In this document: positions 21,927-33,175 of the stretch, piece after piece
Layout of the letters: every line of letters starts with the position of its first letter
Position numbering within the stretch: position 1 is the stretch's first letter
Assembly (NCBI RefSeq): GCF_000213175.1
Contig: NW_009799102.1
Location: forward strand, 214,178-278,177
Length of the DNA: 64,000 bases
Origin: Neurospora tetrasperma FGSC 2508
Taxonomy: Eukaryota; Ascomycota; Sordariomycetes; Sordariales; Sordariaceae
Direction: 5' to 3'
Program-made: the position numbers and the translations under genes
The notes under the pieces: model-generated
The model's input: the letters and a program-made list of their open reading frames with translations, nothing else
Databases searched by the model: none
What the model was told of the DNA's origin: nothing

Positions 21927-24900
21927 TCAAATCAAGGTGATTGTCCTCACCTCGGCATTCTCAAACACGTCAACCCTCGACTCCGACTCCAAGAACCCAA
22001 CTCGCTGAAAGACGCCTTCCCTTCCTTCCACTTCCTTCAACGCCAAAAAGAACTGCGGCCCATCTACATCCCCTCCCGTTTCCTTGTCTAGCTTCCTTCC
22101 ACCAAATAAGACCACCAACACTTTTTCCAAAAGCGCCACACTCTTCGGATCTTCTTGTCTCGGACAATCCGGTGCCATGGGTATTAACAGCACCCCTTCC
22201 TCGCCGTCACCATTACCCTCTTCGTTCCCCTGAATAGCGATCACCAGATTATTCCTCCCCGTCCACTCGTTACTGCTTCGTTTGGTCCCCATCGTCCATA
22301 CTATTCCCCATCTATACGCTGCCGTCAACGTAATTTGCCCTCCCCTCAACTTTCCAAATTCGTTGTCTCCTTCAAACTCACACCAGGTTTTCGCCGGATC
22401 GGTGTCCACCTGCAGTCGGTCATCGAGCTCGAACTCGTACCCCGAGCGTGTAATGTGCTTATACCGTACCGAACACTTGCTCGCCGATGGGTTTCCTTTT
22501 CTCTTTCCGGGTTCTGCTTGTAGATTTTCCACCGGGTAGCATGACCGTGACATCCATGACCAAGTAGGGATGTTACTACCCGCTCGACATACTTTCTTAT
22601 GGCGGTAGGGTTGCCACAGCAGCGCCCTCGGTAAATCGTGCAGCCAGAGACCAGCGAGGTATCGATCGTCAGGTGAGAGAAGGGACCGGATCCGTTTCGC
22701 GATGCCAGCCAGCGCAAAAGAGCGGTCGTGTTCTTTAGTCAGGCAGAGGAAAGAGTACTCTTCCACACAACGCAGGAAAAAGTCGTGCAGAAGCCGGCTA
22801 CTACTATCCTTCATCTGTCCCGGCCGTGATGAGCCAGAAGTAAGGTTGGCAAACAACACCTTCCTCGGTATCGTCCCATGACTCAGCGATGATCCCGCCG
22901 TCTCAAAAGTCGACGACCTCGACAACGGCAACGGCGGACTCAACAGTCCCGAAGACTCCATATTATCCCTTCCACCTCTGTCGTTGTTGCCACTCCCCGT
23001 CCCCGTTCCCGGCGCCCGCCAACTAGCAGCAGCATTGTTGTTCAAATTCCGCACACTCAACACATGTCCCCTCTCAATCCCCCCACACTCACAAAAGCAC
23101 CCGCTCCTACACTCCCACAACACCTCGCTACTCCCAAAATGCAACGTCCGTCTACTCAGCAACCGCTCCTGAAAAACCCATGCCCTGCCAAGTATCGGCT
23201 CCTTTAGCGTCCGAAAGTACTCCACCTCCCCAAATAACGTCTCATGACTTCTCTCGTGTCCTATCCTTGCGTAAACCGGTACCTGTATTCCTTCCCCTGG
23301 CCCTCGGCCCCCCCCTCCCCCTTCTTTTTCTCCCAGAGACAAAGACAAAGACAAAGGCAAACTCCCAATCTCAACCGTATCCATCGGCGCCCTTAACCCC
23401 AGTCCCGCCGCACTCCGTCCCGCAGCAGATAATCTAAGCTCGCGAAATCCCTGTCCGTGAAACCGCTGTCTAAACAACGAGACAGACGCATCCCGTTGCG
23501 CAGTGGCAGCTATGTTGAGTGTGGCGTGAGCATAGATGGAGGACATGTTTGCGCTTTCAGTAAGCCAGTCTGTCTCAGAGTCCTGCAAGATGCAGAGACT
23601 GTCGATCCAGAGGTATCGGCAGCCTAGTTCCCTGACTAAAAGGATGGCGTCGCGAAATAGGATGGGGAGAGAAGACCACGGAATTTGCGAGAGGTGGGAG
23701 TCGAGGGTCGTGGTGGTGGTTGTCAGGAGAGGGTGGGTGAGGCCCCAGCAGTGGGAGAGGGTCATGTATGTGGGCGGTTTGGGAGATGAGGAGGAGGGGT
23801 TGGTGGATGCAAATGAGGTGAAGGAGGGGGAAGTGGTGGTGGTGTCGATGAGCTTTACGCCGCCGCGGAGGTCGAGGAGGCGTTTGGGTAGTTGGTGTGG
23901 CTCGGGAGCACATTTGGGGTGTGAGGAGTCGCAGGCGGAAAGCCAGCGGGTGGCGAGGCGGACGACGCGGTTGAGGGTTATGGCGTAGGGGACGTGGTTG
24001 GCGAAGCCGATGGCTGGATGGGGGAGGGAGGTCCAGCGTTGGTTCCCTTCTTTAATTCCCTCCTTATGCCCCTTTTCATTGTCTTTCCTTCCCTCTCGTT
24101 CCCCTTGCCCTTCGTTTTTCCCGTTTTCCCGCCCCAATTCTTCTGATTTTCTCGATTTGTTCAACTCTTTAGTCGCCCTGCCATTTCCTACCTCATCCAT
24201 AGAGATCCCTTCACCTCTCTCCTTTTCCGGATCTGGCTCTTTATCTTCCTCCCTCACCCCATTTCCCTCTTTTCCCTCTTTCCCCTCCTCTTCCGCTTTC
24301 TTCAAATCAACCAAATCCCAAGGATGATGATAAAACTCGATCCTACTTGTCGAATCCCGCACCGTCAAAGCATGAGGGAACGTCGCATCGGGGTAATCAT
24401 CGTACAACAGCGCTTTGAAGAGTCTGAGCGTCCCTCCTCCCCCTCCTGTTTCCCCTCCTCCTGCTCCTGTCCCCTCATCACCATCACCAAAACCATCACG
24501 AGAAGTAACAGCAGGCTGCTGCGTAAGACATAATATCCGCCGGAAAGAGCGTGCGTCAGCCACCGGCGCTTTATATCTGTAATAAGAGCTTGGGTCGTCG
24601 TCCCAAAATGAAGTGATGGCTTTGTGGAGGAGGGGGCAGTAAGGGCATGCTGGGGTGTTGCCGTTGTCGTTGCTTTCGGAATTGGAATTGGAATTGGAAT
24701 TGGAATTGGAATTGGAATTGGAATTGGAATTGGGGGTGGAAGTAGAAGTAGAAGTCTGGAGAAGGTCTTGGTATTCGATTAAGAGGTAGCGAGGCGGGAG
24801 GGCGGTAGAGACACTGGATGGGAAATGGTTATGAGACGGGGATACGGAAAGGGAGTAGGAGTTGAGGATGGGGGGGTGGGAATCGAAGGGGCGGAAGAGG

Positions 24901-25178
24901 GAGTAGTTGAGGTTGAGGCAGGTGGGGCAGATGGATTGCCGCTCGTCGATGGCTGATGAGTCTGAGTCTGATGCGGCTGTTGGTCGTGGTTGTTGAGCTG
25001 GAGCTGGAGATGGTGATGCCGAGGCTGATGGTGATGGTGATGGTGATGCTGATGATGGTGGTGACAAAGCGGGGTCACAAAAAGTTAAAGATTCTTGAAT
25101 ACTGAAAACCTCCAACTTTCGCGCCGCTTGCGTCAGGTCGTTGTCGTTGTTTCTGTCCATGATGTCTTTGACCCCCAT
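21927..25178 (-). CDS. Large HET-domain protein with low-complexity inserts
   Basis: A single exon from ATG 25178 encodes 1083 residues. The HET domain begins near residue 470 with YMTLSHCWG and continues through LGCRYLWIDSLCILQDSETDW and NMSSIYAHATLNIAATA. After it come RAWVFQERLLSRRTLHF and LWECRSGCFCECGG, matching the layout of the HET protein at 11541-13814. The first 400 residues are unusual: Ser/Pro/Ala repeats, a Ser-Asn dipeptide run encoded by a DNA hexamer repeat, and a Glu/Lys/Gly-rich linker. A CPTCLNLNYSLF block near residue 85 resembles the Cys-rich lead-in of other HET proteins. The role is presumably in vegetative incompatibility or another self/non-self death response; the partner is unknown. 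No intron is needed to keep the frame. Confidence 0.85.
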   Translation of the reverse strand: MGVKDIMDRNNDNDLTQAARKLEVFSIQESLTFCDPALSPPSSASPSPSPSASASPSPAPAQQPRPTAASDSDSSAIDERQSICPTCLNLNYSLFRPFDSHPPILNSYSLSVSPSHNHFPSSVSTALPPRYLLIEYQDLLQTSTSTSTPNSNSNSNSNSNSNSNSNSESNDNGNTPACPYCPLLHKAITSFWDDDPSSYYRYKAPVADARSFRRILCLTQQPAVTSRDGFGDGDEGTGAGGGETGGGGGTLRLFKALLYDDYPDATFPHALTVRDSTSRIEFYHHPWDLVDLKKAEEEGKEGKEGNGVREEDKEPDPEKERGEGISMDEVGNGRATKELNKSRKSEELGRENGKNEGQGEREGRKDNEKGHKEGIKEGNQRWTSLPHPAIGFANHVPYAITLNRVVRLATRWLSACDSSHPKCAPEPHQLPKRLLDLRGGVKLIDTTTTSPSFTSFASTNPSSSSPKPPTYMTLSHCWGLTHPLLTTTTTTLDSHLSQIPWSSLPILFRDAILLVRELGCRYLWIDSLCILQDSETDWLTESANMSSIYAHATLNIAATAQRDASVSLFRQRFHGQGFRELRLSAAGRSAAGLGLRAPMDTVEIGSLPLSLSLSLGEKEGGGGGRGPGEGIQVPVYARIGHERSHETLFGEVEYFRTLKEPILGRAWVFQERLLSRRTLHFGSSEVLWECRSGCFCECGGIERGHVLSVRNLNNNAAASWRAPGTGTGSGNNDRGGRDNMESSGLLSPPLPLSRSSTFETAGSSLSHGTIPRKVLFANLTSGSSRPGQMKDSSSRLLHDFFLRCVEEYSFLCLTKEHDRSFALAGIAKRIRSLLSPDDRYLAGLWLHDLPRALLWQPYRHKKVCRAGSNIPTWSWMSRSCYPVENLQAEPGKRKGNPSASKCSVRYKHITRSGYEFELDDRLQVDTDPAKTWCEFEGDNEFGKLRGGQITLTAAYRWGIVWTMGTKRSSNEWTGRNNLVIAIQGNEEGNGDGEEGVLLIPMAPDCPRQEDPKSVALLEKVLVVLFGGRKLDKETGGDVDGPQFFLALKEVEGREGVFQRVGFLESESRVDVFENAEVRTITLI
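24678..24731 (+). repeat. Nine perfect copies of the hexamer GGAATT
   Basis: Nine consecutive perfect GGAATT units span 54 bases inside the HET gene. On the coding strand they give an alternating Asn-Ser tract. Because the unit is six bases, unit gain or loss preserves the frame, so length variation between strains would be tolerated. Confidence 0.95.
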
Positions 25179-25764
25179 AATCTCATGTGTGTTAAGGCGG
25201 CAGCTGATCAGATGGCGCCGTAACAGATTTTCCAGATAGCCTCATGTTGTTTTTCCATAATCACAAAGGAAGAAGTGAGATAAAGTCAGAAGAGTACCAG
25301 TGGAGGGAGGGAGGGATCCCGTAAGCGAAGCGTTACAGTGAGCGTGGAGACTAGGATTAGAAGGGGCTTGGCGTCGATGTTGTGCTTCTAGTGTAGCTGG
25401 GGCATGCAGAAAGGGTTTCATTCCGAGATCCGGGATTGGTCGCTTTGAGTTGGTGGTTACCTACAGTGTTTACAGGCGTGTGCGAGACATCAATCTCATC
25501 GTTTATGTAAAGGAAACTTGTGAGGAAGGAGTTGCTATTGATGATATCGTAGCGGAATCACGCAAATACATGGCGTACAATCCCAAGGGCAAGTATCCTA
25601 TGCCACACCCAGCTTTATTCACCAACGTCAAACCGGACTAGTTAGGGACATCCATGAAAGTTGATTGAACGTAACCAACGATGCTTTAAGGCAAAGGCAA
25701 GGCAAGGCAAGGTAGAAAACGAAAGGTTCAAGACCAAAGCAGAGATTTAAAAACACAAAAAGGA

Positions 25765-25800
<36 letters not shown>

Positions 25801-27520
25801 AGAAAGAAAGAAAGGTTGGATCAGCCCGCCTACCATAGATCCGAAATCGAACCTCAAATGCTTGGGTCGGACGCAATACGTACGAACTACTATGATAACA
25901 AAAACCGTCGTCAATCGGTCGGCAGAGATAGCAAAGGAAGACACACACTCGTCCGTAAACCCATAACTACCTAAGTACCTACCTAACAACTTTCGAGTTG
26001 CGTGTTTTTACTAGGTACCTACCAAGCTTTCCATATCAAGGTATGTAGGTAGTCTAGTCACTATTCATTTCTGCACCATACCTACATGTTAACTTAAGAG
26101 ATCGAGTAAGATACCTGGGTAAAGAAGTACCAAGGTAGGTAGCTTGGATAGTTGGAAACAACAACGAACCTTGCACCAGGTTGGATAAAACAAAGCTGCA
26201 AATTCGCTGGGATTTCTGTACCTACCTCTTCTTCGTAAACATCAACACTGACACATTTACCTAAAAAAAATCATCACTTTCTTTTCGTGGAATGGTCTGT
26301 GTCTGCTGCGGAGATGGAAAACATGATAATAACAGATATCACCAAACGGCATAAGCTGAACGAAAAAAAAACTTTTTGTTCTGCTACGTAACGCCTTGCG
26401 GGTTCCCTCTTTGATCCTCTAGTATACATATGTGCATGTCCTGTCAAACGGGCGGCGGTCCGTCATTTGTCCCTCCATCCACCCATCCATCCATTTGTCA
26501 ATGACCACCACCACCACCCTTATTTTTTTGGTAAGCATCCACTCCGCTGATCCAAAGCCAAACTGGAGATCATCCATGATTTTGCTCCTCAGTGCAAAAG
26601 TGATAGAGGTTTTAGTTCTCATGTGAAACGTATGCAAATGAGGCACAAAAAAAGCTCGAAGAGAAGAAAGAGATAGAAGAAAAAACGACGACATGTGACA
26701 TGTCGTTGATGGCTTGGGTTGTCTACCTCAGACCATGTGCATCCGGTGGGTAGATCCTCTCCATAAGCATGATTCTCATCATGATCACAAAGACATGGAC
26801 GGCAGGGCTCATAGCAGTCATGCAAAAATCCCAATGAGATCTCCTTGTATCCAAGGACAACAAAAGTCTGCAGTCCGTTCTTTGCTCCGGGTCTCATATC
26901 AAGCAGCTTGGCGGCGAGTGTGGATGCAACAGTCAAGCCTATTGGTAGATCGCATCAAGAGGTTACCCAACCATTTGGACTGATGGTCTTGCAGTGAGCC
27001 AACCACTGCAGGACACATCTGCATTCGATCGCTTGGGATGGGGTTCTTCAGCAGGTAGCCAGCTTTGTGCATCAGACAGAGGTGCATGCTAGATCGCAGA
27101 TATATGGAGCAACCCGGCCATGAAGAGAAAGGCCCATGATAAATATCATCGGTATGAACCGGGCCTAAGCGGTTGCCACGCGCTTATAAGAGAGCCATCA
27201 ATGTCGTGAAATGTGCCTGGAAAAGTCGGCCACCCGAGATAAAGTCGTAATCGTACAATCATTGAACACAACTGGAGTTCGTCTTCTTCCAGTTATACGC
27301 TGAGATGCCGAAAAAAAAATGGTAAGCGCTCTCACTTGTCCATGCCCTATAGCATGAAATATGATGGTCGTCATGATCGAGACATCAACGTGCAGCATGG
27401 TCAACGAGACAAGCAGCAGCAAGCAGCAGTAGCGGCAATGTCAAAACGTGCCAAGAGAGACATGGGCGAGAATCATGGCATGGCATGCGCATCATAAGTC
27501 CGGCATCAACATGGCGAAGT
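25179..27520. other. Gene-poor spacer with poly(A) run and TACCTACC words
   Basis: About 2.3 kb with no gene I can support. It holds a 31-base A run at 25768-25798 and a cluster of TACCTACC/GGTAGGTA words around 25967-26140. One open frame at 25450-25641 (plus) gives a 63-residue protein-like string (VKETCEEGVAIDDIV and PKGKYPMPHPALF), but it has no recognised family. It may be a small gene, a remnant or chance. The DNA near 26500-27100 is simple and unremarkable. Confidence 0.45.
25768..25798 (+). repeat. Uninterrupted run of 31 A
   Basis: Thirty-one consecutive A bases, followed by an A/G-rich stretch. This could be a simple-sequence expansion or the tail of an old reverse-transcribed insertion. 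I see no recognisable body to its left and no target-site duplication. Confidence 0.95.
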
Positions 27521-29448
27521 TTACGACGTGCCAGGGGCCTGGCCGGCAGCACCTTGACCTTGAGCAGCGGCAAGCTGGGACTGCCACCACAAAGCAACAT
27601 AGTTGTCATAACCACCGTCTGTTCAGAGTTAGTGCGTGTCCTGGGAATATCAAGGAAGCATGAGGGGGGCACATACACATGGCATAGGGATCACCTTGCG
27701 CACCGGCTCCAGCAGGAGCCGCGGCGTTACCTGCGGGCAAGCTTTGCTGGGGAACACTGTTGTTGTTAGAAGGCTGACCATAGTTGGGGTTATCATAATC
27801 GCGATGCTGGCCGCGACGAGGAGGGGCACCGCCCGAGCTCTTTTGCTTCTGTTGTCCGTGTTAGTAAGTCGTCGCAAGTGAACAAAGGGGGATTATACGT
27901 ACAGCCGCGTCGACCTTGTCTTCGATGGCACGCTTAGCACGGTTAATAGCTTCGCGGGTGCCGACCAAGCCAATTTCACGCTCAGTCTCACCAGCACCAG
28001 ACGACTGGGAAACGTTGATCTTGCAGCCCGTGGTGTTCTGCATCTCGCGGATTGTCTCACCGCCCTTGCCAATGATCATACCAACGGCCTCAGAAGGGAC
28101 GAAGATGGAATCGTTCTGCTTGTCGTATCCACCACCGCCGCCACCACCCATGTTGTCGCCACGGGGAGGACGGTTGCCACCAGGGTTGCTAGCGTTGCGG
28201 CTATCGCTGTCGACAATTTCCAGAATCAACTCCTTAGCAGTCTTGGCTGCGGCGGGGGTACCAATAAGGTTCACTGGACGAAGACCGTTGACGCTCTTGT
28301 TCTCTCCGACGATGTTGATGTGGCAGCCGCTGCGCTCCTGCAAGTCGCGAATGGTCTCTCCACCGCGACCAATGATAAGACCGACAGTCCTGTCAGGGAC
28401 CATAATCTGAAGACTGTCCTCACCCTCTTTGAGAGGAGGCGGGGCGGCAGAGCCACCACGGCCGGAGTCGCGGGGCGCAGGCCTGTCAGCCGGGGCGCTT
28501 CCCCTCATTCCACTGTCGCGAATGATGCGGTTGATCATCTCTTTGGCCTCCTCACGCTGCGCACGGGGACCGGTAATCTTGCACGGACGGTACTGTTCGG
28601 TGGGGCTCGACGGGGGCACGAACTGAACCCTGCAGCGACTCTCGCCTTCGACGCGACGAAGGTTCTCGCCCTGACGGCCGATGATGAGGCCAACCAGGCT
28701 AGATTCAATCTGAATGGTCTCGGTGTCTCCCTCCTTGCCCCTAAGCGGTGAGCGATCGCGACCACCACCATGGCCTCCACGGGGCGAAAAGCCTTGGCGT
28801 CCGCGGCCAGGAGAGAAGGAGCGTTCACGTCCATAGTCACGCGACTGACCACCGTGGTGGCCGTGATCGCCGCCTCTTCTCTCGTCGCGGTAAGGGTTGA
28901 CGTTGTCGCGGTAGGATTCGCGGCCGCGGGGGCTCCTGGAGCGGGCGCGCTGGTAGGGGCGGTTGTCGGGAGCCCGGGAATCGTGGGGGCGCGAGTCGTG
29001 AGGAGGGTAGGGTCTAGAGGATTGTTCGTAGGGGACGAGACCGTTCTCAGCGGCCATAGCCCTGGCCTTGGCTACGGCATCCTGGATGTCAACGGTGCCA
29101 GAGTTCACGGGGCGCACCGCGCTCAGGTCGATGCCTCCGCTCGCGGCGGGCGGAGGGTAGTATCCGGGAGCCTGCTGGTATGGCGGCTGTTGAGGAGGGT
29201 AGGCGGGAGGTTGCTGGGGAGGATGGGCGTAGGCAGCCGGCGGCATAGGAGGCTGGGCCGGAGCTGGGAGGCCAGGTTGGCTCTGGGTAGGGGTCGAAGA
29301 AGCAGGACGCTGAGTGGCATCTGAGAATACGGTCAGAACACTGTGAATCGCGGGCGCGGCGAGAAAGCTATTCAAGGAACAGAGAGAGAGGAGACATACT
29401 TAGAAGCTGCAATATCGAATTGATATCGGGTTGCTGAGGGGCCGCCAT
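27521..29448 (-). CDS. Triple KH-domain RNA-binding protein (FUBP/KSRP-like layout)
   Basis: Four exons, 29448-29400, 29320-27903, 27848-27677 and 27618-27521, join in frame to 578 residues. The short first exon encodes MAAPQQPDINSILQLL. A Pro/Gln/Tyr-rich region follows, then an Arg/Gly/Asp-rich linker (RSPRGRES, GRGRQGFSPRGG). Three KH domains are clear from their GxxG loops: GLIIGRQGEN near residue 226, GLIIGRGGETI near 331 and GMIIGKGGETI near 433. Each is preceded by a short beta strand (IQIES, LQIMV, DSIFV). The C-terminus is Gln/Gly/Ala-rich and ends QGAAGQAPGTS. KH proteins of this layout bind single-stranded RNA or DNA and act in mRNA processing, transport or transcription; the target here is unknown. 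The last two exons use conventional GTACGT and GTATGT donors. Confidence 0.88.
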
Positions 29449-32400
29449 TGTGGTTGCGATTTGGCTGTGACTTGCGGCGATGTGCTTGGTGATACTGGGT
29501 GGTGATGTTGGTGATAAGGCAGATCCAGACAAGCGGTGAAAATGCTGCTGGACGGGAAAAAACAAGCGCGCAACAAACAATATCAAGCGACCAGCGGAAA
29601 GGATTGTTGAATGGATGTTGGACTCTGAAGGATGAGGGCGGCGGGGAGAGAAGATGCGACGGGGAGAGAGAGCAGCCGCCTGACAAATTTGGACCGGATT
29701 TTCAAAAGGCGAAGTCGGTCGGAGTCTCTGGATTGGAGAGAGGATTGCGAAAAAATAATAGCGGGGCCTTTTTGTGAAAAACAGGTACCTCTGGTGGGTG
29801 TAAGCGGCAGGCGGAGAGACCGGCTTGGCAGACCGCCTAGGGCAGATGTGCTTAGCTGAGGATATGGCAGTTTTCAGGGTCGGACCAGGGGCCTTGTACC
29901 TGAAGGCTTCAGTGGACTGTTCAGTTGCAATGTTCCTCAAGACGGCCCGGCAGGCAGGCAGACAGTGTTGGCGGGCAATGACGATGACAAACTGGAATAC
30001 CTCTACCGATTGACCCAAGGCGATCAAGAATCAAGAGACGACAACGGAACTGTTCAAGAGCGCACTAGGTTCAATCAACAGTTCGATACAACGATGCAGT
30101 GCAGTCAGAGCGATCACCGTACGTATCACGTCCGCAGGGCGGGATGGAAGAGAGTAGGTATGTTGTAGACGGGAGTAGAGGAAGAAGGCCTTTGACGAGC
30201 GTGGCCGGAGCTGAGCACGCAGCCCAACTTGAACCTGAAATGAAGTCTGACAGTCAAACAACTGAACGGTCACAGATCAGAGCAGAGCAGATCACCAGTG
30301 AGTGGCTCGAACAGAAGAGGTCGCGCGTTTTATCAGGTTGATTCAATAGGTAATTCCACACGACAGCAGTTATAGCTCGCGCGCGAACACGTTCGTTGAG
30401 GATGGCAGAGAAAAGGGAGGAATTTGATGGTTGTTGAGAAGATGAGTGATTTATGGTGACAAATTGGAAGTTGTTGGGTGGAAGTTGAAAGGGGTCGAAA
30501 GAGAGTTCACTGCAGTGAGTCGGCTGTTCTCTTCAACAAGTGGAAGTTCCCGTGTCGCTTGCAGAATGACAAAGCCAAGACCCTCTGAGCTTTGACCCTC
30601 TAATCTTGGTGCCTGCCCGCTACAGACGGGAAGACAAAGCAGCAATTGCCGGCCGGAAAACATCTCCACCTGGCGGCCAGGTGCATAGCTGTCTGTACCT
30701 GCATCAAACTGCAATGTACACCAAGGGAGCATGTCTCTTCACGTGATGCCCCCAACTCTCAACGTCATCATCTCTGGCACTTTCGACACTCGCGCACAAT
30801 GGCTCCAATCTGACTTCAACAATCTGGAACTAGTTTTCTGGATTATCTGTTTCAATCTTCCCCAAACGTTGCTTATCTATCCATTCCCGTAGACCGACGC
30901 CGCTCCAGCCTGGGACAACTGCCAGTGAACGACATTGGATCCCTTGCCTCGGCCACGCAAAATGGAATACCCTTGGACACCTCGAGAATATGCTTGGCAC
31001 AAACGGCCCTCCAGTAGCTCTCTGGGAGCAGCCTTCATTATTTTACTACTGAGGCCGACGATACACGGCTATGGAAGGCTACATGCTCCTACGCTTCCAC
31101 GAACATCCTTTTGGCTTAAATCCTGATCAAACTCAGACGCCGATCCTACTGAACGAAAGATTCCTACACTCACGCGAGCCATGAAAACTCTTTCGGTTCT
31201 TTCTGCAAAAAGGTATTCACAAACCATCATCTCTCAAGACTCACCTCATTACCAGAACAGGAGAAGCCAGAGCACCCAAACGGCAGATGGGGAATTGCGA
31301 CATCGCACAAGAGTCACCAAGTGGGAAACACTCATCTACATGTAACCCTATGCATCCGGATGCAAGATCAAGCAGACGACAAGGTTCCTTGTCTGTCTCA
31401 CCCTGCTCACCTCTCGACCGTATCACAATCTACCTGTGTCAAGTTCCAGTCATCATCACGGCTGGCCACTGTGGAAAGGCCAGGGCATTTACATGAGACA
31501 CCGTGAACAACATGGGGAAATTGGCCCTGACTGAAAGCTGGTCCTAGAAGCTTTCCAAATCAACCACGGCGACGAGACAACTACACAGCTCCAGGATCAT
31601 CGCAGAATGGGCTTCGGCTTGATATATCAGGCGGCTGCTCTTCATAGCCAGTTACGCCACCACATTTGCATCTGTCAAAAAACTGCCGTGTTTGACAGCG
31701 GAAGCGGAGGAAACTGCCCATCTCTCGAATCCGACTCCTCGCTGACCACGCACAACCTCCCCCTTCAACAGTTATTGCGGCCGTTTCGTCGAACCACCGT
31801 ATGCAGGTACCCACGTCAGGGCCCTTCATCCATGCCGACTTGACCATTGCCAAGCACAACGTCCCAGTGGACAATGACTTCATTGTTCGCTTTCACATCT
31901 TCCTGGGCGAGATCTGAGAGATCTGAGTGAGGGGCAAACGAACTTTATGTGGACAGAAAGGTACTGTGCATTGTCATGTTTCTTCCTGCCAAGACCCAAA
32001 ATACACTGTCAGGTGCTCACGCAACTGACGAAGCGGACTGACGACCAAAATCGTCGTGGTCCGTATCTCGGTGTACCATCAGAGGGAAACGTTTCATGCC
32101 CGTGTTTGTGGCGACAAGACAACACTCGCGACTGACTGTCTGTTTATCTGGGGTTCCAACATGCCGAGACAGGCAATGAAAATAACAAGAGAAGCAGATA
32201 TGACCTCTCGGTGATTTCTGTCAGGTTGCTGAGCTTCGTATTTGATTCGGTGCGACCACCCATACAAACCCAATTCTTTGATCCTTCAATATGGAAATCA
32301 TTGATAAATCTGGGAATACAGCACTGTTCATCGCCTTCGAGGATCTACGAATCCCGGCTGCGGATGCCGCTTTCCTCGCAAACATCTAACCGAGCAAGGT

Positions 32401-33175
32401 CTCGAAAACACGGTGTTGCAGTGCTTTCTGACATCCGAGACAGAAGGATTTTGTGCCAGGCCACACTAAAGCTGTCCCTTCTCAGTTTTCCCTAGGATAC
32501 CAGCATGTTTCTAAGCAAGACAGACTAACGCTTGCGGCTCAGCCTTCTTCTTCCTCTTCCAAACACTCAAGAACATAACAGCACCGGCATTACCTATCGT
32601 CGTGACTTGTGGCTTGAGCTCAGATATCTCCGTCCACCAAACGTCCGCCATGTTTCTAGCTCGAAATTGATCTGTAATTAGCACCCATTACTTATTCCTA
32701 CCCTCGTCGTCGCCACCTCTCCCAGGAACACACACAAACATCTGTTTGTTTACCCGTCAGCTCCGCCGAGTGTTGCAGTCACACAGCCCTTCATTTGGCA
32801 GGCTGACTGACTGACCTACTCAAACTCACGGCACCTTGCTTCTCAACGTCCTGTTCCGCTTGTTCACAGTTGCACCACCGAGGGCCAAGGACTGGACACT
32901 ACTGGGCAGAGCAGCACTGCAGACGTCAAACCTATCACCGGCCGGTCGTATCCTTCTTCTTTCCCAGAAGTAGCATTCGGGACCTGCTCCTTATCTTTGT
33001 GGTCGCCCCGGGACAACATCCACTTGTTTTTTTCTTCTCTCCCTCTCTTTTCCAAACGCAACTGGCACAGTCCCTCCTTTTCCCCCTCTATTCCAAGTCC
33101 AGTTTCTTCATTCTTTTCCCATCTATCCGGCCTCTCTTTGTCTCTGGAAACAGTCGAAGGGAAAAAACCGGCAGC
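29449..33175. other. 3.7-kb spacer between divergent KH-protein and protease genes
   Basis: The first 500 bases carry the purine-rich leader of the KH gene. The last 300 bases are C/T-rich and form the protease leader. Between them the open frames are short and unconvincing, except for a candidate small ORF at 32511-32651 listed separately. No tRNA, repeat family or transposon end was found. Confidence 0.45.
32511..32651 (-). CDS. Candidate 46-residue small protein
   Basis: An ATG-initiated frame encodes 46 residues beginning MADVWWTEISELKP. It has a short hydrophobic stretch (NAGAVMFLSVW) followed by a basic KRKKKAEP tail. That pattern, acidic start, one hydrophobic segment and a basic end, is seen in small single-pass or tail-anchored proteins. 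I do not recognise a family. The frame is short enough to be chance, and an internal GTAATG could also act as a splice donor. Confidence 0.22.
   Translation of the reverse strand: MADVWWTEISELKPQVTTIGNAGAVMFLSVWKRKKKAEPQALVCLA

Noticed and set aside
16879-25178. Secondary-metabolite cluster (SDR with neighbours)
   Set aside because: No polyketide synthase, peptide synthetase, terpene cyclase, P450 or transporter lies nearby.
25450-25641. 63-codon plus-strand frame considered as a gene
   Set aside because: Looks protein-like but lacks any recognised family, clear leader or splice partners; mentioned only in the spacer entry.
32870-33175. N-terminal extension of the aspartic protease
   Set aside because: It starts from a non-ATG codon and would bury the signal peptide, which begins directly after ATG 33176.
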